Notes: a model not told the origin generated them from the letters alone. Positions 1 to 9,374 are shown, numbered from the stretch's first letter. The stretch: DNA of 37,820 nucleotides from Gallionellaceae bacterium (GCA_004297065.1 SCUU01000133.1:1-37820), one strand, 5' to 3'. Translations and numbers: made by a program.

Positions 1-100
1 GCGCGCCGCCTTGGTTGGGAAGCTGCTTCGGGCTACGCCCTACACCGCTTCCCAACCAAGGCAGAAAAAGCGGACAATTCATGTGCTACAGAACCGGACA
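1..100 (+). mobile_element. Right end of an IS21-family insertion sequence (partial)
   Basis: Positions 71-76 and 95-100 each read CGGACA, 24 nt apart, and are parts of a repeated terminal motif that ends in CA. Reverse-complemented, this end begins TGTCCGGTTCTGTAGC, which matches the left end seen at 37721 (TGTCCGGTTTTGTAGC), including the same 24-nt repeat period. Multiple terminal repeats with TG..CA tips are typical of IS21-family elements. The istA and istB genes would lie to the left, outside the window, reading rightwards. I place the outer boundary at position 100 from the CA tip. No target duplication can be checked because only one end of this copy is visible. Confidence 0.8.
8..62. 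repeat. Perfect 16-bp inverted repeat inside the IS21 right end
   Basis: Positions 8-23 and 47-62 are exact reverse complements enclosing a 23-nt GC-rich spacer. The structure sits just inside the terminal repeats, where the sequence downstream of istB would be expected. It could terminate istAB transcription or block read-through, but there is no following T-run, so the role is open. Confidence 0.7.
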
Positions 101-121
101 ATTCTAAAAACCCGCGACAGG

Positions 122-148
122 AAATCGGTGATTGAAAATCGGTGATTG
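122..148. repeat. Two-copy tandem repeat, 14-nt period
   Basis: The 13-mer AAATCGGTGATTG occurs at 122-134 and again at 136-148, followed by a T-run. It lies between the IS21 end and the tRNA promoter. It may be a small slippage duplication or scar; no function is visible. Confidence 0.6.
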
Positions 149-203
149 TTTTTTTCCGAAATTAAAAAATTCCCCATCCCCGCCACCCTATCTCGCATCT
201 CTG

Positions 204-209
204 TATAAT
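204..209 (+). promoter_or_regulatory. Probable -10 box of the tRNA-Leu promoter
   Basis: A perfect TATAAT lies 50 bp upstream of the tRNA 5' end and is followed by a GC-rich discriminator (GCGCCGC), as expected for a stable-RNA promoter under stringent control. No convincing -35 hexamer is seen at 16-18 bp spacing, so this is a partial call. Positions 101-203 hold no gene that I can support. Confidence 0.5.
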
Positions 210-258
210 GCGCCGCTTGCTGCGACAAGCAGATACACAAACAATTCTGCGCGACTCA

Positions 259-350
259 GCCCGGGTGGTGAAATTGGTAGACACAACGGACTTAAAATCC
301 GTCGCTTGGGTAAAACCAGCGTACCGGTTCGATTCCGGTTCCGGGCACCA
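259..350 (+). tRNA. tRNA-Leu (anticodon UAA)
   Basis: The acceptor stem pairs GCCCGGG (259-265) with TCCGGGC (340-346) through six Watson-Crick pairs and one G-T pair. It is followed by discriminator A and an encoded CCA (348-350). The anticodon loop is CTTAAAA, giving anticodon TAA. The T arm contains GGTTCGATTCC. A long variable arm (TTGGGTAAAACCAGCG region) marks it as a class II tRNA, as leucine tRNAs are. It converges on napB, whose stop codon lies 94 nt away, and its upstream flank was reached by an IS21 copy 158 bp before the gene. Confidence 0.97.
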
Positions 351-443
351 AACACAAGAGCAATAACTTATTTCTCGTCTTGAAACTTACTTCCCGTCAG
401 CGTGAAGTGGCTCAAACGCAGCACATCCTAATCGCTGCTCCGT

Positions 444-938
444 TCAGTGCTGTCGCCCGGACGCAAATGTATTTTCCATCAATACCGGCGCATCCGCCTG
501 CGGAACGTGACACTGGTTGCAGTTGTAGCGTGCGCCGACCAGATTTTCGGTAAGCTTGCCCGGAGCATTGCGCTGATCGGTGTAATGGCTGGGGGGGATT
601 GGCGTAGGGGCACCCTTCTCAAGTTTTTTGCCCCATTGCGCAGGTTGGTTATGGCACGCGATGCACATGTTGTTTTGTGCGGTGATCGGCAAAAATTCGC
701 TGACATCATGCGACACTTGCGGCGGTGCGCCCGAATAGGCGCGGGGTAGCACTTTGCTTTCGCCTGGTGGCGTGGCGGGATAATGTGAGACCTTGGGCTC
801 GGGCACTTCGAAGACACTGCCTTTGCTTAATCCCATGCTATTCGGCTGTATCGGCGGTGCCGCAAAAGATGCCGTTGATGCCAGCAAAGCCGCGCTTGCC
901 CATAAGGTGAAGCCGACCCACTCAAAATGCTCGCGCAT
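444..938 (-). CDS. napB: Periplasmic nitrate reductase, dihaem cytochrome c subunit NapB
   Basis: This 164-residue exported cytochrome passes electrons to NapA in the periplasm. A signal peptide covers about residues 1-26, ending ...ASFA before APPIQP. Two haem-attachment motifs are visible: CIACH (Cys92, Cys95, His96) and CNQCH (Cys140, Cys143, His144). The rest resembles NapB around the usual proline-rich linker. I chose the ATG at 936-938 because AAGGAG lies just upstream. The longer open frame to 995 would put extra residues before the signal peptide and overlap napA's C-terminus. It lies 29 nt downstream of napA in the same direction. No napC, napD, napF, napG or napH is in the window. 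Confidence 0.93.
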   Translation of the reverse strand: MREHFEWVGFTLWASAALLASTASFAAPPIQPNSMGLSKGSVFEVPEPKVSHYPATPPGESKVLPRAYSGAPPQVSHDVSEFLPITAQNNMCIACHNQPAQWGKKLEKGAPTPIPPSHYTDQRNAPGKLTENLVGARYNCNQCHVPQADAPVLMENTFASGRQH

Positions 939-967
939 GTATTTTCTCCTTGGCATATTCACTCGGA

Positions 968-3703
968 TCAGACCTTGTATATCTTCACGGCACATTTTTT
1001 GAAGTCGGTCTGTTTGGAAATCGGACAGGTGGAATCCAGCGTCACTTTGTTGATGAACACGCCCTCGTCAAACCAAGGCACAAACACCATTCCCTTGGGC
1101 GGACGATTGCGTCCTTTCGTCTCCACCGTGGCTTTAATCTTGCCGCGGCGCGATTCAATCCAAGCCGTATCGTCCTGCTTGAGTCCCCGTGCTTTGGCGT
1201 CTGCCGGATGCATGTAGATCAGCGCAGCAGGCACGGCCCAGTGCAATTCGCGCACTCGCCGCGTCATGGTGCCGGAATGCCAGTGCTCCAACACACGACC
1301 GGTTGACAACCACAGGTCATAGTCCTGATCCGGCTGCTCCACAGGAGCCGCATAAGGGCGGAAGAATATCTTTGCCTTGCCGGCGATGCTGGTTTTCTCA
1401 GGGTTGGTAATCCCGTCCAGATTTCCGCTGGGCAAAGACTTGAACGCGGCCCCGTAAAATTCAAATCCGCTGCCTTTCTTAACGTATGGGTCGTAGGTCT
1501 CGTTAAAGCGCCAGTGAGTTTCCTTACCCTCCACCACCGGCCACTTCAGACCACGCACATCGTCGCGGAAGTACATATCGAACGGTGCCAGATCGTGCGC
1601 GTGTCCGCGACCGAAGCGGGCATATTCTTCGAACAGCGCTTTTTCGGGGAACCAATGATCCCCCAACAGTTTGGCGATATGGTTGTCATGCTTGTTGGCG
1701 ATCTTGTCCGGCCATTTGAATTTGCGATTATCCGGGGTGGCAAACAATATTTCGTACAACGTCGCTTCCGGTGAATAGTTCGATCCGGTCAGCACATCCG
1801 GCAACTTGCCGTCGGCAAAGCCTTCTTCCTTGAGTCCTGGAATCTTCTGCTCGCCCCACACTTCTTTGAGCTTGAAACGTTTGGCGAATTCCATGATCTG
1901 CCACATGTCACCGCGCGCCATTCCCGGCGGCGGAACTTGTTCGCGCCACAACTGGGTGCGGCGTTCCGCGTTGCCATAAGCCCCCCATTTTTCGAAGATC
2001 ATCGCCGCAGGCAAAATCAAATCTGCCACTTTGGTGGAAATGCCGGGATAGGCGTCCGACACCACGATGAAGTTGTCCTTCTCGCGCACTGCCTTGATCC
2101 AGTGGTTGGCATTGGCGGTATCCTGAAACGGGTTGCACACCTGCACCCACGCCCATTTGATCTGGCCGTCTTCCAGATCGCGCATCAGCTTGGTGAAGTG
2201 GCTGCCGATCTTGGGATTGAGGGTCTTGGCGGGCAATTTCCATATCTGCTCGCTATGTGCGCGGTGCTCCGGGTTGGTCACCACCATGTCGGCGGGCAGA
2301 CGATGGGAGAAGGTGCCCACCTCGCGCGCCGTGCCGCAGGCGGAAGGCTGTCCGGTGAGGGAGAATGCGCCGTTGCCGGGCATCGCCTGCTTGCCCAGCA
2401 GCAGGTGCACCATGTAAGCCTGCTCGTTGACCCAAGTGCCGCGCTGGTGTTGGTTGAAGCCCATAGTCCAGAAACTCACCACCTTGCGCGTTTTTTCTAT
2501 GTAGAGCTCGGCCAGCTTCTTGAGCTTGGCCTTGAAGTCGTCCAACGATTCTTCCGCATCGCCCTTGGCCAGTTCGGCCACGAAATCCAGCGTGTAAGGC
2601 TCTACCCCTTTCTTGAAATCTTCAAAGGTAATCAGCCAGTGCTTGTCAGCAGTGGCGCGATTTTTTTGTTCTACCGTCGCACCGGCTTGCTTCCCTTGGG
2701 CGACAGCTTCCGCGCCGCCCAACTGCATGGACAGCTCCTTGCCATTCACATCCTTCTCGGCGGCGTAATCGAACTTGTCCGAGCCGCGCATGCCATAGCC
2801 GATGTCGGTCGGCCCCGCCGCAAATGCGCAGTGCTTGTCGACGAAGTCCCAATTCACCGCATCGCGGGCCACGATCTCGCGCGCCAGATAATTCATGATG
2901 GCGAGGTCGGTCTGCGGTTTGAAGATGATTTCCATGTCGGCGATGCCGGAAGACATGTTACTCACGGTAGTCAGGTTGATCACGCGCACATCCGGGGTGT
3001 TCATCCGGCGTTCGGTGATGCGCGTCCATAGTACCGGGTGCATCTCTGCCATATTGGCACCCCACAGCACCATGGTATCAGCGTGTTCTATGTCGTCGTA
3101 GTTACCGGCAGGTTCGTCGATGCCGAACGTCTGCATGAATCCCGCCACTGCCGAAGCCATGCAGTGGCGGGCATTAGGGTCGATGTTGTTGCTACGGAAT
3201 CCCGCCTTGAACAGTTTGACCGCCGCATAGCCCTCTTGCACGGTATGCTGTCCCGAAGCGAAGAAGCCAATGCCGGTCGGACCAAGTTCGGAATAAGTGC
3301 GTTTGAACTGTTTCTCCATTTCATCGAACGCACGCTCCCAAGTAACCTCCACGAATTCGCCTTGCTTGTCGAAGCGCCCATCTTTCATGCGTAGCAGTGG
3401 CTGTGTAAGGCGATCCTTGCCGTAGAGAATCTTGCCGTTGAAGTACCCTTTGACACAGTTGAGCCCGCGATTCACCGCCGCATCCGCATCGGCTTTGGTG
3501 GCGACGATCTTGCCTTTTTCGGTGGCGATCTGAATACCGCACCCCACCCCACAGAAACGGCAGACTCCCCTATCCCAACGCCAGTTGGCCTCAACGCTCT
3601 TGGTTGCCGCTTGTGCAGCCTCGCTTAACGGAACACCAACCGTTGCTGCGGCCGCAGAGACAACCGCGCTTTGCTTGAGAAAGTCACGACGGGATAGGCC
3701 CAT
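968..3703 (-). CDS. napA: Periplasmic nitrate reductase, catalytic molybdopterin subunit NapA
   Basis: NapA reduces nitrate to nitrite in the periplasm with a bis-MGD molybdenum centre and one [4Fe-4S] cluster. The N-terminus is a Tat signal (SRRDFLK at residues 4-10). The cluster ligands are Cys48, Cys51, Cys55 and Cys83 (C-x2-C-x3-C-x27-C). Cys181 in NARHCMAS is the expected Mo ligand. At 911 residues it is about 80 longer than the E. coli protein; the extra sequence is mostly around residues 290-390, which resembles the long NapA form of epsilonproteobacteria. AGGAG precedes the ATG. The 212-bp upstream gap is AT-rich, and I see only a weak TTGTCG/GATAAA promoter candidate and no convincing FNR or NarP site. 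A NapD-type chaperone would be needed for maturation and must be encoded elsewhere. Confidence 0.95.
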   Translation of the reverse strand: MGLSRRDFLKQSAVVSAAAATVGVPLSEAAQAATKSVEANWRWDRGVCRFCGVGCGIQIATEKGKIVATKADADAAVNRGLNCVKGYFNGKILYGKDRLTQPLLRMKDGRFDKQGEFVEVTWERAFDEMEKQFKRTYSELGPTGIGFFASGQHTVQEGYAAVKLFKAGFRSNNIDPNARHCMASAVAGFMQTFGIDEPAGNYDDIEHADTMVLWGANMAEMHPVLWTRITERRMNTPDVRVINLTTVSNMSSGIADMEIIFKPQTDLAIMNYLAREIVARDAVNWDFVDKHCAFAAGPTDIGYGMRGSDKFDYAAEKDVNGKELSMQLGGAEAVAQGKQAGATVEQKNRATADKHWLITFEDFKKGVEPYTLDFVAELAKGDAEESLDDFKAKLKKLAELYIEKTRKVVSFWTMGFNQHQRGTWVNEQAYMVHLLLGKQAMPGNGAFSLTGQPSACGTAREVGTFSHRLPADMVVTNPEHRAHSEQIWKLPAKTLNPKIGSHFTKLMRDLEDGQIKWAWVQVCNPFQDTANANHWIKAVREKDNFIVVSDAYPGISTKVADLILPAAMIFEKWGAYGNAERRTQLWREQVPPPGMARGDMWQIMEFAKRFKLKEVWGEQKIPGLKEEGFADGKLPDVLTGSNYSPEATLYEILFATPDNRKFKWPDKIANKHDNHIAKLLGDHWFPEKALFEEYARFGRGHAHDLAPFDMYFRDDVRGLKWPVVEGKETHWRFNETYDPYVKKGSGFEFYGAAFKSLPSGNLDGITNPEKTSIAGKAKIFFRPYAAPVEQPDQDYDLWLSTGRVLEHWHSGTMTRRVRELHWAVPAALIYMHPADAKARGLKQDDTAWIESRRGKIKATVETKGRNRPPKGMVFVPWFDEGVFINKVTLDSTCPISKQTDFKKCAVKIYKV

Positions 3704-3915
3704 TTTAATCTCCTAGTTGTATGGCGCGGCGAGCACTCTTGCTGCGGCAAAATATGCTATGAATTGATGCTTACATTTATCCGGCATCTGATCGTCTTCC
3801 GACAATACGCGTTCAGCATTAAAGATTTATTAACCGTAAATTAATTACATTTCGTGAATATATACCCGCCAACTTTTACATTCAAGTTAATCAGGCGGAT
3901 GTTTTTGGGTGCTCT

Positions 3916-4746
3916 TTATTTCCTTCCCTGCTTATTTTTGGAGTGCAATTTAGAAGCTACGGGGGGTTGTGGCGACCATACTGGCCGTTCAGTATTGCCG
4001 GAATCGACAATCACCAGATAACTGCCCGTCCATGGCGTGGGAATTCGGTCATTACGCAGCATCCACAATTTTTTTCTTTTTGCCAGCGCCTGTTCATAAA
4101 CGGCATCGAGAAGTCCATATCGGTCGATGAATGTGTTCAGAGTAGAAGGAATGCGTATGCATCCTTTCGACATAGCCGCTCCCAGACGTTGTTCGAGATG
4201 ATCGGGATCTGTCGCATGCAGAAGCAAACGCATCTGACTTTTTCCGCCTTTGCCCCACCCCCGCTCACCTTGCACCCAGCCGAAATCGAAAACACGCATA
4301 TCCTTGCGACCGAGGCCTCGAATACCCAAGTTGTTAAGCGTCCCCTCTGCGCGATAATCCAAGTTGCTCAACAAATGTGCGAACACGCCCAAGGGGGTAA
4401 GAAAATGGTCAAATTGTCCGGGCTTGCCGGTTGACGCAGGAGAAGCGCCGATAAAGTGCCAACGATCCGATGATGCCTGCGCATCCAGCCAATACACAAA
4501 AATTGCCTGCACGTTCGGATTGCGATCTACCATCAGCACATACTGGGATGTTGCGATAGGCGTTCCGGCACGTTTCAATTCGGCATCAAGTATCTGCGCA
4601 TAATGTTCCTGCGCCTCTTGCGGAAGTTCCAGCCGCATATCCACCTCACGCTGGAAAACAAGCGCCAGCGATGTTCCGTCTTCGGCCCGCGCCGATAAGG
4701 TCGATGCAGCAAACAACAGCGCAACAATCAGCAGAATATTTCTCAT
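3916..4746 (-). CDS. Exported L,D-transpeptidase (YkuD-like) family protein
   Basis: This 276-residue protein has a signal peptide (MRNILLIVALL... cleaved near ARA-21) and an L,D-transpeptidase catalytic region. His177 (LLHATDP) and the Ser193-Lys-Gly-Cys196-Ile-Arg198 motif match the family's HxT...SxGC(I/V)R active site, with Cys196 as nucleophile. Such enzymes form 3-3 crosslinks in peptidoglycan or attach proteins to it. The exact subtype and substrate are not readable here; no LysM or other binding domain is seen. I chose the ATG at 4744-4746 because it begins the signal peptide. The open frame runs 240 nt further upstream, but only through the antisense of an IS30 remnant. It may have acquired new upstream sequence when that IS inserted. 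Confidence 0.8.
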   Translation of the reverse strand: MRNILLIVALLFAASTLSARAEDGTSLALVFQREVDMRLELPQEAQEHYAQILDAELKRAGTPIATSQYVLMVDRNPNVQAIFVYWLDAQASSDRWHFIGASPASTGKPGQFDHFLTPLGVFAHLLSNLDYRAEGTLNNLGIRGLGRKDMRVFDFGWVQGERGWGKGGKSQMRLLLHATDPDHLEQRLGAAMSKGCIRIPSTLNTFIDRYGLLDAVYEQALAKRKKLWMLRNDRIPTPWTGSYLVIVDSGNTERPVWSPQPPVASKLHSKNKQGRK

Positions 4747-4784
4747 GCGCTTATTGTAACGGTACGTGCTGGAAATAAGCACCG

Positions 4785-5183
4785 ATGCGGCGTGGCGGTT
4801 TGCCGCAGCAGCACCCGCGCTGTCGGAAGCGTTACGGCAAACGTGACCGGCGGCGGCATCCCCGACCGGCAATCCATCGGAACAAGGCCTATATGGTGCC
4901 ACCGGACAACGGCAAGGAATTCTCCGGGCACGGGCAGGCCGCCAAGGCTCTGGATGCCGGCTTTTACTTCGCACATCCCTGCGCATCCTGGGAACGCGGC
5001 ACCAGCGAGAATACGAACGGCCCGATACGGCAGCACTTCCCCAAGAACAGGGGCTTCACCACCATCGCGCGGCAGGAGATCAGCCACGCGATGAAACGCT
5101 CGGACAACGGATACAGAAAACGGCTTGGATTCCTGACGCCGGCTCAGGCATTCTTCAAGCCCGGCGCTTCGCTTCAAAATTGA
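4785..5183 (+). pseudogene. C-terminal remnant of an IS30-family transposase
   Basis: From about 4893 to the stop at 5183 the translation reads like the catalytic end of IS30 transposases. It contains DNGKEFSGH (DDE aspartate region), FYFAHPCASWERGTSENTNG (the Asn-rich segment with the catalytic Glu) and a final LGFLTP / ASLQN tail. Upstream of about 4890 the frame loses resemblance, and the N-terminal two thirds, including the HTH and first DDE aspartate, are missing. Substitutions such as GYRKR where NHRPRK is usual also suggest decay. It fills the 446-bp gap between the L,D-transpeptidase start and the tatD stop, ending 9 nt from tatD. No intact inverted repeats were identified. Confidence 0.85.
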
Positions 5184-5192
5184 ATCCGCGCT

Positions 5193-5957
5193 TTATTTGA
5201 GCCGGAACAGGTGCCGGAAATTATAACTGGTGGCTAATCCAACTTCTTCGATGGAAATTCCGCGCAATTTAGCAATTTCTTGGGCTACCAATTTAACATA
5301 TGCAGGCTGATTGAGTTTGCCACGATGAGGGGTTGGTGCCAAATATGGCGCGTCGGTCTCAATCAGCATCCTATCGAGCGGAATTTTCTGTGCCACTTCC
5401 TTGATGAGGGTTGCATTTTTGAACGTCAGTATCCCGGAAAATGAAATGTAGAATCCTTGCTCGATTGCAGCTTGGGCCACTGCCAGATTCTCGGTAAAAC
5501 AGTGCAGCACACCGCCAATGCTTCCGGCGTTTTCATCGACCATAATACGCAGGGTGTCTTGTGCTGCCGATCGGGTATGAATGATTAGGGGCTTGCTGCA
5601 TTGCTTGGCCGCGCGAATATGCGTGCGGAAGCGCTCGCGTTGCCATTCCAGATCGCCCGTCAGGCGGTAGTAATCCAGCCCGGTTTCGCCGATGGCTATG
5701 ACTTTGGGGTGTTGCGCCAGGCGAACCAGTTCTGTCTGCGTTGGCTCGGCACGCAATATGTAATCGGGATGTACGCCGACCGAAGCATAGATATGTTCAT
5801 ACCGCTCGGCCAACTGCAAAACCTGCGGAAATTTGTCCAATTCGACCGAGACGCACAATGCCCGAGTTACCTCGTTAAGCTTCATGTTCGCCAGAATTTC
5901 GTCGATATTTTCCGCCAACTCCGGGAAACTCAGATGGCAATGAGAGTCGATAAACAT
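5193..5957 (-). CDS. tatD: TatD-family metal-dependent hydrolase / DNase
   Basis: TatD-family enzymes are cytoplasmic TIM-barrel phosphoesterases with 3'-5' exonuclease activity. All metal ligands are visible in the 254 residues: His6 and His8 (DSHCHLS), Glu91 (GETGLDYY), His127 (IIHTRS), His152 (LHCFTEN) and Asp202 (ETDAPYL). Length and ends are normal. It is the last gene of the minus-strand fab-to-tatD run, 5 nt after holB. The gene called pilZ that often sits between holB and tatD in betaproteobacteria is absent. Downstream is the IS30 remnant, and no terminator is seen, so transcription may continue antisense through it. Confidence 0.93.
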   Translation of the reverse strand: MFIDSHCHLSFPELAENIDEILANMKLNEVTRALCVSVELDKFPQVLQLAERYEHIYASVGVHPDYILRAEPTQTELVRLAQHPKVIAIGETGLDYYRLTGDLEWQRERFRTHIRAAKQCSKPLIIHTRSAAQDTLRIMVDENAGSIGGVLHCFTENLAVAQAAIEQGFYISFSGILTFKNATLIKEVAQKIPLDRMLIETDAPYLAPTPHRGKLNQPAYVKLVAQEIAKLRGISIEEVGLATSYNFRHLFRLK

Positions 5958-5962
5958 GTTTT

Positions 5963-6979
5963 TTATGCGCCAGATGAGGCGAAGACTTGCCGGTAAGACA
6001 ATAAAATAGATTCAAATTGCAGCTTCGGATTAAGCGGGTGAAAAGCTTCTCGCTTGGCCGTCTGCAATTCCTTCTGATAGCGCAGCAGGCGCATGGCTGG
6101 AACATTGACAGATAGCTTTTTCAATATCTCCATCTGCTCCGGGAAATACCTGACTTGGCCAGTTAGCTTGGCACTCGCCAAGTCGTAGCACCATTGCTGC
6201 AAACAGTGGACGACCTGTACGGGGGCGCAACGTTGCAGTTTATCGGCCAGCATCAAGGCGTCCATTTGCGCGGGGCGTTGCATAGCCGACAACAGGATGT
6301 TGATCTCTTCAGTCCCTTCTCCGGCTTCGGCCCAATGCAATGCCAGTAGTGGCGCGAACCCGGACTGTGCCAAAGCATTCTCTGGATTCTCCACCCCTTG
6401 CTGTTTGAGCCATGCCGTACCGACCTCGCGGCTGGGCGTGTTTACGGGCAAGCTCAGGCAGCGACTCAGGATGGTCGGCAAAAGTTGTTGCGGCTTGTGG
6501 GTGACCAGGATAAACAGCAGCTTTCCCGTAGGCTCTTCCAGGGTCTTGAGTAGCGCATTGGCCGAATTGATATTCATCGACTCTGCCGGATGCACCAACA
6601 CGATGCGATACCCCCCCCGATGCGCAGACAGATTGGCAAAACTCGCCAAGGCCCGGATTTGGTCCACGCTGATCTCGCGCGAAGGTTTTTTGCCGCCCTC
6701 TTTTTCATTGCCATCTTCGGTATTGCTTAAAGCCTCCGGTTGTACCAGGCGATAATCCGGGTGCGTGCCTTGCCCGAACCAGCGACAGGAATCGCATTGG
6801 CGACATGGCAAACCGGAAACCGATGGCGTTTCGCACAGCAAGGATTGAGCGAAACCCAGCGCCATCTCCAGCTTACCGATACCTTGTGCGCCTTTAATCA
6901 AGAGCGCATTCGGCAAGCGGGTGCGCAGCCCTTGCAGGCTTTGCCACGCTTCTTGTTGCCAAGGGTAGAGCTCTTTCAT
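5963..6979 (-). CDS. holB: DNA polymerase III delta-prime subunit
   Basis: HolB is a non-motor member of the clamp loader that places the beta clamp on primed DNA. The 338 residues include the phosphate-loop region at 30-36 (GAQGIGK), a four-cysteine zinc module (Cys49, Cys59, Cys62, Cys65) and the sensor-like SRC motif in TILSRCLSL, characteristic of delta-prime. A short Glu/Lys-rich stretch follows the zinc module. It starts 1 nt after the tmk stop, a pairing conserved in proteobacteria, and tatD follows. Confidence 0.94.
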   Translation of the reverse strand: MKELYPWQQEAWQSLQGLRTRLPNALLIKGAQGIGKLEMALGFAQSLLCETPSVSGLPCRQCDSCRWFGQGTHPDYRLVQPEALSNTEDGNEKEGGKKPSREISVDQIRALASFANLSAHRGGYRIVLVHPAESMNINSANALLKTLEEPTGKLLFILVTHKPQQLLPTILSRCLSLPVNTPSREVGTAWLKQQGVENPENALAQSGFAPLLALHWAEAGEGTEEINILLSAMQRPAQMDALMLADKLQRCAPVQVVHCLQQWCYDLASAKLTGQVRYFPEQMEILKKLSVNVPAMRLLRYQKELQTAKREAFHPLNPKLQFESILLSYRQVFASSGA

Positions 6980-6980
6980 A

Positions 6981-7589
6981 TCAAATGGATGAGATTATTT
7001 TTTCCAGGCTTTTCTGAACTTCGTCGCGCGTCTTTTCGGCATGGATAACCGCAAATCTCGCCGGGGCTTTTTGGCTGCGGGCCAGATATGCCTGACGCAC
7101 TTTTTCAAAGAAACTTCCCCGCTCCTGTTCGAAGCGGTCCAAGGAGATATTGTTTGCCAAACGTTGCCGCGCCACTTCGATGGGAATATCGAATAACAAG
7201 GTCAGGTCGGGTTGCAGATCGCCATGCACCCATTGTTCCAATTGCGCCAGCTTGCTTAACTCCACCCCCCTGCCCCCTCCCTGGTAAGCGAAGCTGGCAT
7301 CGCTAAAACGGTCGGAGATCACCCAAGTGCCTCGCTGCAAGGCTGGACGAATAACCAGCTCCACATGTTCGCGCCTTGCGGCAAACATCAGCAACGCTTC
7401 AGTTTCGGCGTGCATGGGATGATGCAATAAAATATCACGCAACCGTTCGCCCAATGGGGTTCCACCCGGTTCGCGCGTCACTAGCAGGCCTATACCACGC
7501 TGGCGCAAGGCATTGGCAAACCACTCCAGATGGGTGCTCTTGCCTGCGCCATCGACTCCCTCAAAGGTGATGAACTTTGCTTTACTCAT
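6981..7589 (-). CDS. tmk: Thymidylate kinase
   Basis: The enzyme phosphorylates dTMP to dTDP with ATP in the cytoplasm. The 202-residue protein has the P-loop GVDGAGKST at 11-19, the [11 protein letters not shown] motif at 38-48 that contacts the nucleotide, and the [16 protein letters not shown] lid/substrate segment. Length is typical (E. coli about 213). Its start overlaps the mltG stop by 4 nt (ATGA), which suggests translational coupling, and holB follows after 1 nt. Confidence 0.96.
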   Translation of the reverse strand: MSKAKFITFEGVDGAGKSTHLEWFANALRQRGIGLLVTREPGGTPLGERLRDILLHHPMHAETEALLMFAARREHVELVIRPALQRGTWVISDRFSDASFAYQGGGRGVELSKLAQLEQWVHGDLQPDLTLLFDIPIEVARQRLANNISLDRFEQERGSFFEKVRQAYLARSQKAPARFAVIHAEKTRDEVQKSLEKIISSI

Positions 7590-8572
7590 TTTTGGTAACG
7601 GTTCACCGCATTGTTATGCTCAGTCAGCGTAGCGGAAAAATGTGAACTGCCATCGCCGCGCGCGACGAAATACAGCGCGTTGCTTGGCGCGGGATGCAGG
7701 GCGGCCTGTATTGCCGCGAGTCCAGGCAAGGCAATAGGCGTTGGCGTCAGGCCATCGCGAGTGTAAGTGTTATAGGGTGTATCGGTCAGCAAGTCACGTT
7801 TGCGCAAATTCCCGTCGAACTTATCGCCCATACCGTAAATCACCGTAGGGTCTGTTTGCAGCAACATATTTTTACGCAAGCGGTTAATGAATACGGCCGA
7901 AATCAAGCTGCGATCGCTTGCCTTGCCAGTTTCTTTTTCTACGATGGACGCCAAGATTAAGGCCTGATAAGGGGTATCCAAAGGCAAATTGGTGGTGCGG
8001 CTTTTCCAACTTTCTTGCAGGTTGCGCTGCATCAATTGATAGGCACGTTTAAGCACAGCCAAATCACTACTGCCACTGGAGAAATTATAGGTATCGGGAA
8101 AAAACAAACCTTCCGCGAATTTTTCCGGGGCACCGATGCGGTGCAATATTTCGGCATCAGACAAGGCTAGCGTGTCATGGCGTAGCGTAGGTTCAGCATT
8201 CAATGCGGCGCGTAACTGATTGAAAGTCGAACCCTCTATGATGCTTAATTCACTTTGTTCTACGCGTCCTTTGCTGATCATATCCAATAATTGCACGGGA
8301 GTGACTGGCGCTTCTATCTCATAATTGCCCGGCTTGATTTGTCTTGCCTTGCCCAAGCCGCGCGCCAACAAAACGAACAACCAATCGCCGGGTAGCACAC
8401 CCGCTTGCTGCATTTGCCGTGCGGCACTCTTCAGGCTACTACCCTGCTTGAGGGAAAACTCATAAGGCAATTGGGGCAGGGATAACGGACGCAGGGCATA
8501 AAACCCCGCCAGTCCGGCGACCACCACCAGAATGAACATAAGCCACAGCACAAATTCTTTAATTGGAGTCAT
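7586..8572 (-). CDS. mltG: Endolytic murein transglycosylase MltG
   Basis: MltG cleaves nascent glycan strands next to the inner membrane and so sets chain length. The 328 residues begin with one membrane anchor (about 7-26), then the YceG fold. The catalytic glutamate lies in ASIVEKETG (Glu212). Other family marks include [11 protein letters not shown] and [18 protein letters not shown]. The last residues of the coding region overlap tmk by 4 nt and its start overlaps the pabC end by 14 nt, so the three genes are tightly packed. The yceG-tmk-holB order is the one common in gammaproteobacteria as well. Confidence 0.94.
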   Translation of the reverse strand: MTPIKEFVLWLMFILVVVAGLAGFYALRPLSLPQLPYEFSLKQGSSLKSAARQMQQAGVLPGDWLFVLLARGLGKARQIKPGNYEIEAPVTPVQLLDMISKGRVEQSELSIIEGSTFNQLRAALNAEPTLRHDTLALSDAEILHRIGAPEKFAEGLFFPDTYNFSSGSSDLAVLKRAYQLMQRNLQESWKSRTTNLPLDTPYQALILASIVEKETGKASDRSLISAVFINRLRKNMLLQTDPTVIYGMGDKFDGNLRKRDLLTDTPYNTYTRDGLTPTPIALPGLAAIQAALHPAPSNALYFVARGDGSSHFSATLTEHNNAVNRYQK

Positions 8573-9374
8573 GGGCCAACCAATCCTGAATCACTTGGGC
8601 GACAGGGTGATGCTCGCAATGGTAGCCCGGCAATTCGCGCACAGGCCAAAGGCCAATGACGCTATTCACCAGAAAGATTTCATCTGCTGCCAACAAGTCA
8701 TCCAGCGGCACATCCATGATTTTGCATTTTACCCCTTGCTGCGCGGCCCATTCGATCAGACGCTCGCGCTGCACACCCGAGACGCCGCAACGCGACAAAT
8801 CGGGAGTAATTAAATCTCCGTTCTTGACCATAAAAATATTACTGCGCACAGCCTCGATCACATAACCGGACTCATCCAATAGCAGCCCTTCGGCGATGTC
8901 AGGATCGTCCCATTCTGCGGCGGCAAGCACATTTTCCAGGCGATTGAGGTGCTTGACTCCGGCCAAACGGGGCTGCTGCCCCAGCCTCAGTTGACAAAGA
9001 TGTAAACGTATACCCGACGTAGAAAATGCTTCGGAATAAGCGGGAAGCGGGCTTAAGTTGAGAATTCGCGTTGCGACCGGATGCGGGGCAGGAGCATAAC
9101 CGCGTTGCGCCGAGCCACGCGTCACGATAATCTTGATTACGCCGTCTTGAGCATCCTGAACTAGCCGCTCCAATTCCCCGTACAGCAGAGATTCGGGAGG
9201 GCATTGCAGATAGATTGCGTTGCAGTCCTTGAACAGGCAGGCGTAATGCCGATGCCATTGCAACACCTTACCCTTGCGCAGTAGCAAAGTACGGAAGACG
9301 CCATCCCCATAGAGCAAACCACGGTCATTTACGCTAATCGTATCGCACGGTGCTCCGTTGATTAGCGTATTCAC
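8559..9374 (-). CDS. pabC: Aminodeoxychorismate lyase
   Basis: This fold-type IV PLP enzyme converts 4-amino-4-deoxychorismate to 4-aminobenzoate and pyruvate for folate synthesis. In 271 residues it shows DRGLLYGDGVFRT at 17-29, the PLP-binding lysine Lys141 in VKHLNRLENVL and Glu174 in YVIEAVRSNIF, all standard for the class. It could in principle be a branched-chain or D-amino acid aminotransferase. Its position between fabF and mltG, which is the conserved pabC site, makes the lyase call strong. It lies 14 nt after fabF. Confidence 0.93.
   Translation of the reverse strand: MNTLINGAPCDTISVNDRGLLYGDGVFRTLLLRKGKVLQWHRHYACLFKDCNAIYLQCPPESLLYGELERLVQDAQDGVIKIIVTRGSAQRGYAPAPHPVATRILNLSPLPAYSEAFSTSGIRLHLCQLRLGQQPRLAGVKHLNRLENVLAAAEWDDPDIAEGLLLDESGYVIEAVRSNIFMVKNGDLITPDLSRCGVSGVQRERLIEWAAQQGVKCKIMDVPLDDLLAADEIFLVNSVIGLWPVRELPGYHCEHHPVAQVIQDWLAHDSN

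Noticed and set aside
132-383. 83-codon open frame covering the tRNA-Leu region
   Set aside because: It runs through the tRNA gene and has no protein-like features.
1937-3031. Long open frame antisense to napA
   Set aside because: It is a shadow of a strongly supported gene, with a composition and lack of motifs typical of reading the opposite strand of GC-rich coding DNA.
4747-4986. N-terminal extension of the L,D-transpeptidase
   Set aside because: The extension is the antisense of the IS30 remnant, and the signal peptide begins at the ATG at 4746.
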